From assembly GCF_000739375.1 (NCBI RefSeq), contig NZ_CP006704.1:4588001-4652000 (forward strand): 64,000 nt of DNA, in the 5' to 3' direction. The DNA is from Comamonas testosteroni TK102. GTDB lineage: Bacteria; Pseudomonadota; Gammaproteobacteria; Burkholderiales; Burkholderiaceae_C. A program made the position numbers and the translations under genes. Within the stretch, counting starts at the first letter, position 1, and each line of letters starts with the position of its first letter. The notes under the pieces were generated by a model, which had not been told where the DNA came from, made no database searches, and worked only from the letters and a program-made list of their open reading frames with translations. Of this stretch, positions 34,649-43,347 are shown piece after piece.

Positions 34649-35601
34649 CTTACGATTCCACCGCCTCCTACCCACGCGACCTGATTGGCTACGGCCGCAA
34701 CACGCCCCATCCCGAATGGCCCGGCAAAGCCCGCGTGGCCGTTCAGTTCGTGCTGAACTACGAAGAAGGCGGTGAGAACCATATCCTGCATGGCGACCCC
34801 GGCAGCGAGCAGTTTCTGTCGGAGATGTTCAATCCCGCCAGCTACCCGGACCGTCACATGAGCATGGACGGCATCTATGAATACGGCTCGCGCGCCGGCG
34901 TGTGGCGCATTCTCAAGGAGTTCGAGAAGCGCGGTCTGCCGCTGACCGTGTTCGGCGTGGCCACGGCGCTGCAAAAGCATCGCGAGCTGGCCCAGGCCTT
35001 TGACGAGCTCGGTCACGAGGTGGCCTGCCACGGCCTGAAGTGGATTCACTACCAGAACGTGCCCGAGGAGATCGAGCGCGCCCACATGCAGCAATGCGTG
35101 GACATCTTTGAAGAGCTGTACGGCGCGGACGGCGACCACGGCCTGGGCTGGTACACCGGCCGCGACAGCCCCAATAGCCACCGTCTGGTGGCCGATGCCG
35201 GCCGCTTCAGCTACGACAGCGATTACTACGGCGACGACCTGCCCTTCTGGATGAAGGTCGCCAAGAGCGACGGCACGACGCACAACCAGCTCATCGTTCC
35301 CTACACGCTGGACGTGAACGATATGCGCTTTGCGCTGCCCCAGGGTTACTCGCATGCCGATCCGTTCTTCCAGTACATGAAGGACACATTCGATGTCCTG
35401 TACGCCGAGGGCAATGCCAGCGGCGACAACGCCCCCAAGATGATGAGCATCGGCATGCACTGCCGACTGCTGGGCCGTCCCGGCCGGATTACAGCGCTGC
35501 AGCGCTTCCTCGACCACATCCAGAAGCACGACAACGTGTGGGTGTGCCGCCGTATTGATTTGGCTCGTCACTGGGCCGAGCGTTTCCCTTGCAAGGATTG
35601 A
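34645..35601 (+). CDS. puuE: Cofactor-independent allantoinase PuuE
   Basis: 318 residues, polysaccharide-deacetylase-like NodB fold: PRDLIGYGRNTPHPEWPGKARVAVQFVLNYEEGGENHILHGD, VACHGLKWIHYQ, WYTGRDSPNSHRLV and MMSIGMHCRLLGRPGRI. These match PuuE, the allantoinase unrelated to the metal-dependent enzyme AllB. It opens the allantoin ring to allantoate. The ATG overlaps the GntR stop by 4 bases; the next gene starts 7 bases after its stop. Confidence 0.95.
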   Translation: MTYDSTASYPRDLIGYGRNTPHPEWPGKARVAVQFVLNYEEGGENHILHGDPGSEQFLSEMFNPASYPDRHMSMDGIYEYGSRAGVWRILKEFEKRGLPLTVFGVATALQKHRELAQAFDELGHEVACHGLKWIHYQNVPEEIERAHMQQCVDIFEELYGADGDHGLGWYTGRDSPNSHRLVADAGRFSYDSDYYGDDLPFWMKVAKSDGTTHNQLIVPYTLDVNDMRFALPQGYSHADPFFQYMKDTFDVLYAEGNASGDNAPKMMSIGMHCRLLGRPGRITALQRFLDHIQKHDNVWVCRRIDLARHWAERFPCKD

Positions 35602-35608
35602 TTGCGAC

Positions 35609-37384
35609 ATGGCTTTGACCCTGGAACAACTGAATGCCGCCGATGCGGCCACCGCCACCGACCTGCTCGATGGCCTGTACGAGCACTCGCCCTGGATTGC
35701 CGCCAAGGCGCTGGAGCAGCGTCCCTTCAAGTCCATGGCGCATATCAAGCACGCCATGGCCAAGGTGCTGGCCGAGTCCAGCGAGCAGGCTCAGCTCGAC
35801 CTGATCCGCGCCCACCCGGAGCTGGCCGGCAAGCAGATGGAGACCAACACGCTCACCGCCGAATCGACGAATGAGCAGAAGAAGGCGGGCCTGACCAACT
35901 GCACGCCCGAAGAGCTGGAGCACATCCGCAAGCTCAACGCCGAATACGGCAAGCGCTTCGGCTTCCCCTTCATCCTGGCCGTGCGCGGCGCGCGCGGTCT
36001 GGGTCTGAGCAAGGCCGAGATCATTGCGACCTTCGAGCGTCGCATGTTCAACCATCCGGCCTACGAACAGGCCGAGGCACTGCGCAACATCCACCGCATC
36101 GCCGAGATCCGCCTGAACGACAAGTTCGGCTACGAACCCGTCGAAGGCAACGAAGTCTGGGACTGGCAGGAACGCCTGTCCACCAACAGCGACCCTGGCT
36201 ATGCCGAAAAAGGCCAGCTGACGGTGACCTATCTGACCGACGCCCACCGCGCCTGCGCCCAGCGCATCAGCCACTGGATGCGCGAAATCGGCTTCGACGA
36301 GGTCGAGATCGACGCCGTGGGCAATGTGGTGGGCCGCTACAGGGCAGCCACCGAAGGCGCCAAGACCCTGCTGACCGGCAGCCACTACGACACCGTGCGC
36401 AATGGCGGCAAGTACGACGGCCGCCTGGGCATCTTCGTGCCCATGGCCTGCGTCAAGCAACTGGTCCAGCAAGGCAAGCGCCTGCCCTTCAACATCGAAG
36501 TGGTGGGATTCTCGGAAGAGGAAGGCCAGCGCTACAAGGCCACCTTCCTGGGCTCGGGCGCCCTGGTGGGCGACTTCAAGCAGGAATGGCTGGAACAGAA
36601 GGACGCTGACGGTATCACGCTGCGCGAAGCCATGCTGCATGCCGGCCTGTGCATCGACGACATCCCCAAGCTGGAGCGCGACCCCGCCAAGTACCTGGGC
36701 TTTGTGGAAGTGCACATCGAGCAGGGCCCCGTGCTCAACGAGCTGGACATTCCCCTGGGCATCGTCACCTCCATCAACGGCAGCGCCCGCTATGTCTGCG
36801 AATTCATCGGCATGGCCAGCCACGCCGGCACCACGCCCATGGACCGCCGCCGCGACGCCGCAGCCGGCGTGGCCGAGCTGTCGCTGTACATCGAAAAGCG
36901 CGCCGGCCAGGATGGCGACAGCGTGGCCACCATCGGCCAGCTGAACGTGCCCTCGGGCTCGGTCAACGTGGTTCCCGGCCGCTGCCAGTTCTCGCTGGAC
37001 CTGCGTGCCCCCACCAACGAGCAGCGCGACGCCATGATCAACGACATCATGGCCGAGATGGCAGCGATCGCCGAACGCCGCGGCCTGCGCTACACCACCG
37101 ATCTGTCCATGAAGGCAGCGGCTGCACCCAGCGCTCCCGAATGGCAGAAACGCTGGGAAAACGCTGTCGACGCACTGGGCGTGCCCCTGTTCCGCATGCC
37201 CAGCGGCGCCGGTCACGACGCCATGAAGCTGCACGAAATCATGCCCCAGGCCATGTTGTTCGTGCGCGGCATGAACGCCGGCATCAGCCACAACCCGCTG
37301 GAAGCTTCCACCTCCGACGACATGCAACTGTCCGTGGATGCCTTCACCCACCTCCTCCACCAACTGGCTCAAGAACAGCAATGA
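35609..37384 (+). CDS. Fused OHCU decarboxylase / allantoate amidohydrolase
   Basis: 591 residues, two enzymes in one chain. Residues ~1-175 are an OHCU decarboxylase (UraD) domain with the catalytic His in AHPELAG (H69), the SxxEQ...AGL segment at 86-95 and FGFPFILAVRG. Residues ~185-591 are an M20-type allantoate amidohydrolase with the expected metal ligands H259 (GSHYDT), D270 (KYDGRLG), E305 (SEEEGQR), H369 (VEVHIEQGP) and H561 (ISHNPLE). The chain would carry out OHCU to S-allantoin and, after PuuE, allantoate to ureidoglycine plus ammonia and CO2. The ATG at 35609 fits UraD. The stop overlaps the next gene (ATGA). Fusions of this kind have been annotated before in betaproteobacteria. 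Confidence 0.93.
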   Translation: MALTLEQLNAADAATATDLLDGLYEHSPWIAAKALEQRPFKSMAHIKHAMAKVLAESSEQAQLDLIRAHPELAGKQMETNTLTAESTNEQKKAGLTNCTPEELEHIRKLNAEYGKRFGFPFILAVRGARGLGLSKAEIIATFERRMFNHPAYEQAEALRNIHRIAEIRLNDKFGYEPVEGNEVWDWQERLSTNSDPGYAEKGQLTVTYLTDAHRACAQRISHWMREIGFDEVEIDAVGNVVGRYRAATEGAKTLLTGSHYDTVRNGGKYDGRLGIFVPMACVKQLVQQGKRLPFNIEVVGFSEEEGQRYKATFLGSGALVGDFKQEWLEQKDADGITLREAMLHAGLCIDDIPKLERDPAKYLGFVEVHIEQGPVLNELDIPLGIVTSINGSARYVCEFIGMASHAGTTPMDRRRDAAAGVAELSLYIEKRAGQDGDSVATIGQLNVPSGSVNVVPGRCQFSLDLRAPTNEQRDAMINDIMAEMAAIAERRGLRYTTDLSMKAAAAPSAPEWQKRWENAVDALGVPLFRMPSGAGHDAMKLHEIMPQAMLFVRGMNAGISHNPLEASTSDDMQLSVDAFTHLLHQLAQEQQ

Positions 37385-38658
37385 CCAATATGAATCAAGA
37401 CAAGCAAGCCACCTACGCCGCCATCGATGCATGGATTGACGAGCACTTCGACGAAGAAGTGAAGTTTCTGCAGGCCATGGTGCAAGTGCCCACGGACACA
37501 CCTCCCGGCAACAATGCCCCCCATGCCGAACGTACTGCCGAGCTGATCAAGGGCTTTGGCTTCGACGCCGAAAAGCACGTCGTGCCCGAAGCCGACGTCA
37601 AGGCCTACGGCATGGAATCCATCACCAACCTGATCGTGCGCCGTCCCTACGGTGACGGCGGCCGCACCATCGCCCTGAACGCCCACGGCGACGTGGTGCC
37701 TCCGGGCGAAGGCTGGACCAAGGACCCCTACGGCGCCGAGATCGAGGACGGCAAGCTCTATGGCCGTGCCGCTGCCGTGAGCAAGAGCGACTTCGCCTCC
37801 TTCACCTTTGCCGTGCGTGCTCTGGAAGCCGTGGCCAAGCCCAGCAAGGGCGCTGTGGAACTGCACTACACCTATGACGAAGAGTTCGGCGGCATCATGG
37901 GCCCCGGCTGGCTGCTGGAAAAAGGCCTGACCAAGCCCGACCTGATGATCGCAGCAGGCTTCAGCTACGAAGTTGTGACCGCTCACAACGGCTGCCTGCA
38001 GATGGAAATCACCGTGCAGGGCAAGATGGCTCATGCCGCCGTGCCCCACACCGGCGTGGACGCGCTGCAAGCCACTGCGGTGCTGCTCACGGCGCTGTAC
38101 GCCGAGAACGTGAAGTACAAGCAAGTCACTTCCAAGGTGCCCGGCATCAAGCACCCCTACCTGAACATCGGCCGCATCGACGGTGGCACCAACACCAATG
38201 TGGTGCCCGGCAAGGTCATGCTCAAGATCGACCGCCGCATGATTCCTGAAGAGAATCCCGTGGAAGTCGAAGCCAGCATCCGTGCTGTCATCGCCAAGGC
38301 CATCGCCGACTTCAACACCCAGGGCGGCTACACCGGTGAAGACGCCGTGCGCGTGGACATCAAGCGCCTGCTGCTGGCCAATGCCATGACCCCGCTGGAC
38401 GGCAACAAGCCTCTGGTCGACGCCATCCAGGCCCACGGCGAAGCCGTCTTCGGCGAAAAACCTCCCGCAGTGGGCACGCCTCTGTACACCGACGTGCGCC
38501 TGTACGTCGAGCGCGGCATCCCCGGCGTGATCTACGGCGCCGGCCCCCGCACCGTGCTGGAATCGCACGCCAAGCGCTCCGACGAGCGCCTGGTGCTGGA
38601 AGACCTGCGCCGTGCCACCAAGGTGGTGGCCCGTTCGCTGGTGGACCTGACTGCCTGA
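37381..38658 (+). CDS. Divergent M20-family metallohydrolase, candidate ureidoglycolate amidohydrolase
   Basis: 425 residues, ArgE/DapE-like. Retained motifs are HGD (H102, D104), the catalytic and metal pair in YDEEFGG (E167, E168), the lid-domain region MAHAAVPHTG and a late His in LESHAKRSDERL (H396). Two usual metal ligands appear altered: the bridging Asp of GRGAxDMKG is missing in GRAAAVSKSD (128-137), and the Glu of the GEP motif reads GFS (193-195). It is the last gene of the puuE operon and is translationally coupled to the allantoate enzyme. The window has no recognisable ureidoglycolate lyase, so I infer a role in ureidoglycolate or ureidoglycine breakdown. The family is certain, the substrate inferred. 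Confidence 0.82.
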   Translation: MTNMNQDKQATYAAIDAWIDEHFDEEVKFLQAMVQVPTDTPPGNNAPHAERTAELIKGFGFDAEKHVVPEADVKAYGMESITNLIVRRPYGDGGRTIALNAHGDVVPPGEGWTKDPYGAEIEDGKLYGRAAAVSKSDFASFTFAVRALEAVAKPSKGAVELHYTYDEEFGGIMGPGWLLEKGLTKPDLMIAAGFSYEVVTAHNGCLQMEITVQGKMAHAAVPHTGVDALQATAVLLTALYAENVKYKQVTSKVPGIKHPYLNIGRIDGGTNTNVVPGKVMLKIDRRMIPEENPVEVEASIRAVIAKAIADFNTQGGYTGEDAVRVDIKRLLLANAMTPLDGNKPLVDAIQAHGEAVFGEKPPAVGTPLYTDVRLYVERGIPGVIYGAGPRTVLESHAKRSDERLVLEDLRRATKVVARSLVDLTA

Positions 38659-38715
38659 GCACCAACTACCGTTTGAACGCCTAGCCTTCTCCAGACTGGA
38701 TGGAGGTTTTTCAAG

Positions 38716-38744
38716 GAGCCTGGATTCGTCCGGGCTCTTTTTTT
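38716..38744 (+). terminator. Terminator of the puuE operon
   Basis: Hairpin GAGCCTGG / CCGGGCTC followed by seven T residues, 57 bases after the M20 stop; slightly overlaps the end of the convergent LysR gene. Confidence 0.85.
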
Positions 38745-39717
38745 ATGTGCGCGACACCCGCAGGTCGGTAGGCATTTGCTCGGCATGGCTGAGGTCCACA
38801 TGGCTGGCCAGAAAATCCAGCACTGCCCGCGTTCTCACCGGGAGCTGGCCGGGCTTGCCGACATACACGGCATGGATGGGCTGCAGATCTCCGGGATTGA
38901 AGTCTTCGAGCAGCGCCTGCAGCCTGCCCGCGTGCAGATCCTCCCAGGCGTGATAGAGCGACAGCCGCGCCAGACCAGCCCCGGCCTTGGCCAGGTTGGC
39001 CATGGCCTCGCCATCGTTGACGCGCAGCACCTCCCCCATGCTCACCGTCACCGCCTTGCCCGCCACCACAAACGGCCAGTGGGGAATGGCCCGCGGGTAG
39101 TTCCAGCCAATGCGCACATGGCCTGACAGCTCATCGGGATGGGCCGGCCTGCCAAAGCGCTGCAGATAGTCGGGCGAGGCCACGATCACCTGGCGCGTGT
39201 GACCCAGCTTGCGCGCCACCATGTCCGAAGACGGCAGCTCTCCCCAGCGCAGGGCGATATCGGCACGGGCCGCTATCAGGTCCACGACATGATCGGTAAA
39301 GCTGAGGTCCAGCTGCAGGCCCGGCCAGGTCCGCATCAGCGGGCCGACCAGTGGCACCAGCAGGCGATTGCCGGTGGAGGAGCTTGCATTGATGCGCACC
39401 ACGCCGGTGGGCTGGCCCTGCCGGGTAACCGAGGACTCCAGCGCCAGCCAGTCCGCCAGCAACTGCCTGCCCTGCTCCAGCAACTGCTCGCCCTCCGCCG
39501 TCAACTCCAGCCGCCGGGTGCTGCGACGCAGCAGTTGCACGCCCAGCCGGGTCTCGAGCCGGGCCACGATCTTGCTGACCGCCGAGGGCGAGACCTCGCG
39601 CAGGCGCGCCGCCGCCGAGAAGCTGCCCTGCTGGGCCACCAGCACAAAGGTCTGCAGCTCCACAAAGCGGTCCGATCCCTGCTCCTGAGCGGTCGGCATA
39701 GCAATCGATTTCTTCAT
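38743..39717 (-). CDS. LysR-family regulator, divergent from MFS gene
   Basis: 324 residues. HTH near residue 20-75 (FVLVAQQGSFSAAARLREVSPSAVSKIVARLETRLGVQLLRRSTRRLELTAEG) with a CrgA-like effector domain (GELPSSDMVARKLGHTRQVIVASPDYLQRFG). The start at 39717 (MKKSIAMPTAQ) or 21 residues... M7 would also do. It is divergent from the MFS transporter, which it probably controls. A palindrome nearly the same as the one before the gcl-linked LysR lies 22 bases upstream. Confidence 0.88.
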   Translation of the reverse strand: MKKSIAMPTAQEQGSDRFVELQTFVLVAQQGSFSAAARLREVSPSAVSKIVARLETRLGVQLLRRSTRRLELTAEGEQLLEQGRQLLADWLALESSVTRQGQPTGVVRINASSSTGNRLLVPLVGPLMRTWPGLQLDLSFTDHVVDLIAARADIALRWGELPSSDMVARKLGHTRQVIVASPDYLQRFGRPAHPDELSGHVRIGWNYPRAIPHWPFVVAGKAVTVSMGEVLRVNDGEAMANLAKAGAGLARLSLYHAWEDLHAGRLQALLEDFNPGDLQPIHAVYVGKPGQLPVRTRAVLDFLASHVDLSHAEQMPTDLRVSRT

Positions 39718-39738
39718 GAATCACATCATAGAGATGCG

Positions 39739-39761
39739 ATTTATTCCGCACAGGAACAAAT
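39739..39761. promoter_or_regulatory. LysR-type operator candidate ATTTATTC-N7-GAACAAAT
   Basis: One mismatch from the perfect palindrome at 31308-31330 and at a similar distance from a LysR start. Sits in the LysR/MFS divergent promoter. Confidence 0.5.
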
Positions 39762-39846
39762 GCTTGTCCGCATCAAGGGCTAGCGCGCCTTCTGCCGCAG
39801 GTTCACAGTTCAGCCCTTCGCGGTATTTTCACAAGGACGGTTCTTC

Positions 39847-41031
39847 ATGCCTGCAGCATTGCTTGCGCTGGCCGCCGGTGCCTTCGGCATCGGCACCACG
39901 GAATTCATCATCATGGGCCTGCTGACCCAGGTCAGCCAGGATCTTCATATCTCCATCCCCACGGCGGGCACGCTGATCTCCGGCTATGCCGTGGGCGTCG
40001 CCGTGGGCGCCCCTGTGCTCACGCTGGCCTCGCGCCGCTGGCCGCGCAAGCTGCTGCTGCTGAGCCTGATGCTGCTGTTCATCGCCGGCAATGCCGCCGC
40101 CGCCCTGGCACCCAGCTATGGCTGGCTGCTGGCAGCACGCGTGCTGACCTCGCTGACCCACGGCACGTTCTTCGGCGTAGGTGCGGTCGTCGCCACGCAA
40201 CTGGTGGCACCCGAGAAGAAAGCCTCGGCCATTGCACTGATGTTCTCCGGCCTGACCCTGGCCACGCTGCTGGGCGTTCCCTTCGGCACCTGGATCGGCC
40301 AGCACTGGGGCTGGCGCATGGCATTTGCCAGCGTCAGCGGCATCGGCGTGATCGCGCTGCTGATCCTGCTGCGCCATGTGCCACGCGCACTCAGCATGCC
40401 CAACCCTCAGGGCCTGACGCAGGAGCTGGCCGTGCTGCGCAATCGCGCCATGTGGCGCGGCCTGTTGTTGACGGTGATCGGCTTCGCTGGCGTCTTCACC
40501 CTCTATACCTATATAGAGCCGCTGCTGACCCAGATCACGGGAATGGACAACCGCATGATCGCCTTCACCCTGCTGCTGTTCGGCGCGGGGCTGGCCCTGG
40601 GCAACCATGCGGGCGGCAAGCTGGCCGACCGCTTTGGCGTGCAGCGCGCGCTGTGGGTGTCGCTGGCCGCCTTGATGCTGGTGCTGATCGCGGGCCGCTG
40701 GATGTTTGCAAGCACGCCGCTGGCGATTGCCTTTGTGCTGCTGCTGGGCATTGCCGCCTTTGCCACCGTGGCGCCGCTGCAGATGGGCGTGCTGCAATCT
40801 GCGGGCGAGGCCGGCATGAATCTGGCGTCCAGCCTCAATATCGCGGCCTTCAATCTGGGCAATGCCCTGGGTGCCTGGCTGGGTGGAGCAGTGATCGCGC
40901 AGGACCTGAGCCTGACTTCGCTGGCCTGGGCTGCCGCTCTGCCTGCGGCCGCAGCGCTGCTCATGGCCAGCCTGGCTCCACACCGGGCCAGTTCCGGCCA
41001 GCCACCGGCCATGGCGGCAGGCATGCATTGA
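39847..41031 (+). CDS. MFS transporter, DHA1 (AraJ-like) efflux family
   Basis: 394 residues with twelve predicted membrane helices. The start LLALAAGAFGIGTTEFIIMGLLTQVSQDLHISIPTAGTLISGYAVGVAVGAP is typical of the AraJ/YdhP/PbuE-like DHA1 group, which exports sugars, purine analogues or drugs. Motif A-like and motif C-like segments are present by eye (ASRRWPRKLLLLSLMLL). PbuE, a purine efflux pump, is in this family, so a purine link is possible but not demonstrated. Confidence 0.85.
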   Translation: MPAALLALAAGAFGIGTTEFIIMGLLTQVSQDLHISIPTAGTLISGYAVGVAVGAPVLTLASRRWPRKLLLLSLMLLFIAGNAAAALAPSYGWLLAARVLTSLTHGTFFGVGAVVATQLVAPEKKASAIALMFSGLTLATLLGVPFGTWIGQHWGWRMAFASVSGIGVIALLILLRHVPRALSMPNPQGLTQELAVLRNRAMWRGLLLTVIGFAGVFTLYTYIEPLLTQITGMDNRMIAFTLLLFGAGLALGNHAGGKLADRFGVQRALWVSLAALMLVLIAGRWMFASTPLAIAFVLLLGIAAFATVAPLQMGVLQSAGEAGMNLASSLNIAAFNLGNALGAWLGGAVIAQDLSLTSLAWAAALPAAAALLMASLAPHRASSGQPPAMAAGMH

Positions 41032-41101
41032 GGGGGCAGGCTGAATAGCGTGGCCGCCTCGGCAGCCGCTACAACGCATTCCCGCAGCGCACTCCACACC
41101 C

Positions 41102-41128
41102 AAGGCGACCTCAAGGTCGCCTTTTTTG
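41102..41128 (+). terminator. Terminator of the MFS gene
   Basis: Perfect 9-bp arms AAGGCGACC / GGTCGCCTT with loop TCAA, then a T run. Confidence 0.88.
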
Positions 41129-41397
41129 CGTGCGCACCACTTCGGCATGGTTCTTGCACCGCTTTGGCTCCTGTTACAGCGCAGAGCCTCTTGGCGGGCC
41201 TCCATGCACGCTTTTGCACGGAGGTGCACCAATTCCGGGCTCAATGCCTTTTTTTGCACCTTCCTCAACGCTAATGCATGCGAGCGATCCTCGCTTGGCA
41301 GCCCGCTTTCTTTCACTAGATGTTTCAAGACCCGAAACCTGCGCGCGCATAACCGGAGCCAGATCCGCGCCGATTGCATATCGCGCAAGATCCGCTA

Positions 41398-41415
41398 TGA
41401 AAAACAAAGCACCTA
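41398..41415. repeat. Dispersed intergenic repeat, copy 2
   Basis: 18 bases identical to 32308-32325. Followed by ATCAATAGGTTTCAAT, which resembles part of the doxX/hiuH palindromic element. Confidence 0.6.
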
Positions 41416-41605
41416 CCGCTTGATATCAATAGGTTTCAATATGTTTTATTCAGAAAATTAGAAAAACAAAGAGTCAGAAGCTACATATTTGATAGCAATT
41501 GGTAGTTACCTTAGATGGTTATGCACGAAAAACATAACCATTGGCATCCCATTCAGAAACCGAAATTTGAGCAGGGTTTACCGCTAGATGCTGCGCGTTA
41601 TGAGC

Positions 41606-41613
41606 TGTATACA
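41606..41613. promoter_or_regulatory. TGTATACA palindrome upstream of the NCS2 permease
   Basis: 78 bases before the permease ATG; a related TTTGTATGG follows directly. Same octamer as at 8431, 25431 and 33933. Confidence 0.55.
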
Positions 41614-41690
41614 CTTTTTGTATGGATTGCATGCCGTTCGCGAATCGCATGCCAACCTGAAGCCAATATAGAGTGAGGAGACATGTTTTT

Positions 41691-43178
41691 ATGACATCCC
41701 AAGTGCATCCCGTGGATGAGGTTCTGCCATTTGGCAAGCTCACCGCCTTAGGTCTGCAGCACGTTCTGGTCATGTATGCCGGTGCCGTCGCCGTGCCGCT
41801 GATCGTGGGCCGTGCCCTGAACCTTCCTCCGGAGCAGGTCGCGCACCTGATTTCTGCCGACCTGTTCGTCTGCGGCCTGGTCACCCTGATCCAGGCCATG
41901 GGCGCAACCCAGTGGTTCGGCATCAAGCTGCCCGTGATGATGGGCGTGACCTTTGCCAGCGTGGCCCCCATGGTGTCCATGGCACAGAGCACCGGCGGCA
42001 ACGCCGGCGCAGGCCTGATCTTTGGCTCGGTGATAGGCGCGGGGGTGATCTCCATCCTCATTGCGCCGCTCATCAGCCGCATGCTGCGCTTCTTCCCTCC
42101 GGTCGTGACGGGCACCATCATCGCCGTCATCGGCATCAGCCTGATGCGTGTAGGCATCAACTGGATCTTCGGCAACCCCGTAGGCCCGACCGCCCCTTCC
42201 GTACCCAACCCCGAGCATCTGAAGTGGCTGGCCGAGGCCCAGGCCATGACCGGCGCCCCCGGCTCCTCGCTGCCCGCCATTCCCAAGGGCTTCTCGGTGC
42301 TGCCCACCATGCCCAACCCCAAGTACGCCGATCTGCAGGGCGCTGCGGTCTCGGGCATCGTGCTGCTGTCCATCCTGCTGATCGCACGCTTTGCCAAGGG
42401 CTTCCTGGCCAATATCTCGGTGCTGATGGGCATCCTGATCGGTGGCGTGATCTCCGTGGCCATGGGGCTGATGAACTTCGAGAAGGTCACCAAGGCCGAG
42501 TGGTTCACCCTGGTACTGCCCTTCCAGATCGCCATGCCCGTCTTCGACCCCATCCTGATCCTCACCATGAGTCTGGTGATGGTCGTGGTGATGATCGAAT
42601 CCACCGGCATGTTCCTGGCCCTGGGCGACATGGCCAAGCGCGACATCACGCAGGACGAGCTGACCCGCGGTCTGCGTACCGACGGTCTGGGCACGCTGAT
42701 CGGCGGCATCTTCAACACCTTCCCCTACACCAGCTTCTCGCAGAACGTGGGTCTGGTGGCCGTGACCGGCGTGCTCAGCCGCTGGGTCTGCGTGGCCGGT
42801 GGCGTGATCCTCATCGTCCTGGGCGTGCTGCCCAAGATGGGGGCCCTGATCGAATCCCTGCCCACCGTGGTTCTGGGCGGCGCAGGTCTGGTGATGTTCG
42901 GCATGGTGGCTTCCACCGGCATCCGCATCCTGGCCAATGTGGATTTCCGCAACAACAAGAACAACGCCATGATCGTGGCAGTGTCTATCGGCGTGGGCAT
43001 GATTCCTCTGGTTGCCCCTAATTTCCGTCAGTGGATGCCCCATTCCATCCATCCACTGATTGAATCCGGTATCCTGCTGTCCTCGATTACCGCCGTGGCA
43101 TTGAATCTTTTCTTTAACGGAGCCGCCAAAGACAACAGCGCTGCCATCAACGCAGCACGTGAGGCTGACGCTCACTAA
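41691..43178 (+). CDS. NCS2-family xanthine/uracil:cation symporter
   Basis: 495 residues. Multiple membrane helices with family marks LGLQHVLVMYAGAVAVPLIVGRAL, the motif GIKLPVMMGVTFASVAPM, and the transport motif region GLGTLIGGIFNTFPYTSFSQNVGLVAVTGV. The FNTFPYTSFSQNVGL form is that of uric acid/xanthine permeases (UacT, PbuX-like). Start at 41691 with GTGAGGAG upstream. It likely imports urate or xanthine for the PuuD/HiuH/PuuE pathway. Confidence 0.93.
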   Translation: MTSQVHPVDEVLPFGKLTALGLQHVLVMYAGAVAVPLIVGRALNLPPEQVAHLISADLFVCGLVTLIQAMGATQWFGIKLPVMMGVTFASVAPMVSMAQSTGGNAGAGLIFGSVIGAGVISILIAPLISRMLRFFPPVVTGTIIAVIGISLMRVGINWIFGNPVGPTAPSVPNPEHLKWLAEAQAMTGAPGSSLPAIPKGFSVLPTMPNPKYADLQGAAVSGIVLLSILLIARFAKGFLANISVLMGILIGGVISVAMGLMNFEKVTKAEWFTLVLPFQIAMPVFDPILILTMSLVMVVVMIESTGMFLALGDMAKRDITQDELTRGLRTDGLGTLIGGIFNTFPYTSFSQNVGLVAVTGVLSRWVCVAGGVILIVLGVLPKMGALIESLPTVVLGGAGLVMFGMVASTGIRILANVDFRNNKNNAMIVAVSIGVGMIPLVAPNFRQWMPHSIHPLIESGILLSSITAVALNLFFNGAAKDNSAAINAAREADAH

Positions 43179-43220
43179 ACGCCAGTCCGAAGCGAACGCC
43201 GGCTTACCCGCCAGCCCAAG

Positions 43221-43257
43221 CCCCCTGCCGCCCCACAGTGCGCCAGGGGGTTTGTTG
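43221..43257 (+). terminator. Probable terminator after the NCS2 permease
   Basis: Arms CCCCCTG / CAGGGGG, then TTTGTTG. Confidence 0.6.
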
Positions 43258-43347
43258 TCGATACAGTTGAAGCAAAACAGACCTGACTCAAAATGCTTCT
43301 TGCCATCCGGTAAGCTCCGAGAAGCAACTTGCTGATAAATATTTCGT

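Larger units (their letters stand above)
41032..41690. other. Long intergenic region before the NCS2 permease
   Basis: About 660 bases, AT-richer in its second half. It holds the MFS terminator, a copy of a dispersed intergenic repeat (41398-41415) and a TGTATACA palindrome (41606-41613). I see no convincing gene. Confidence 0.5.

Noticed and set aside
35489..37501. 670-codon minus-strand open frame opposite the UraD-AllC fusion
   Set aside because: Shadow of a gene with intact catalytic motifs on the plus strand.
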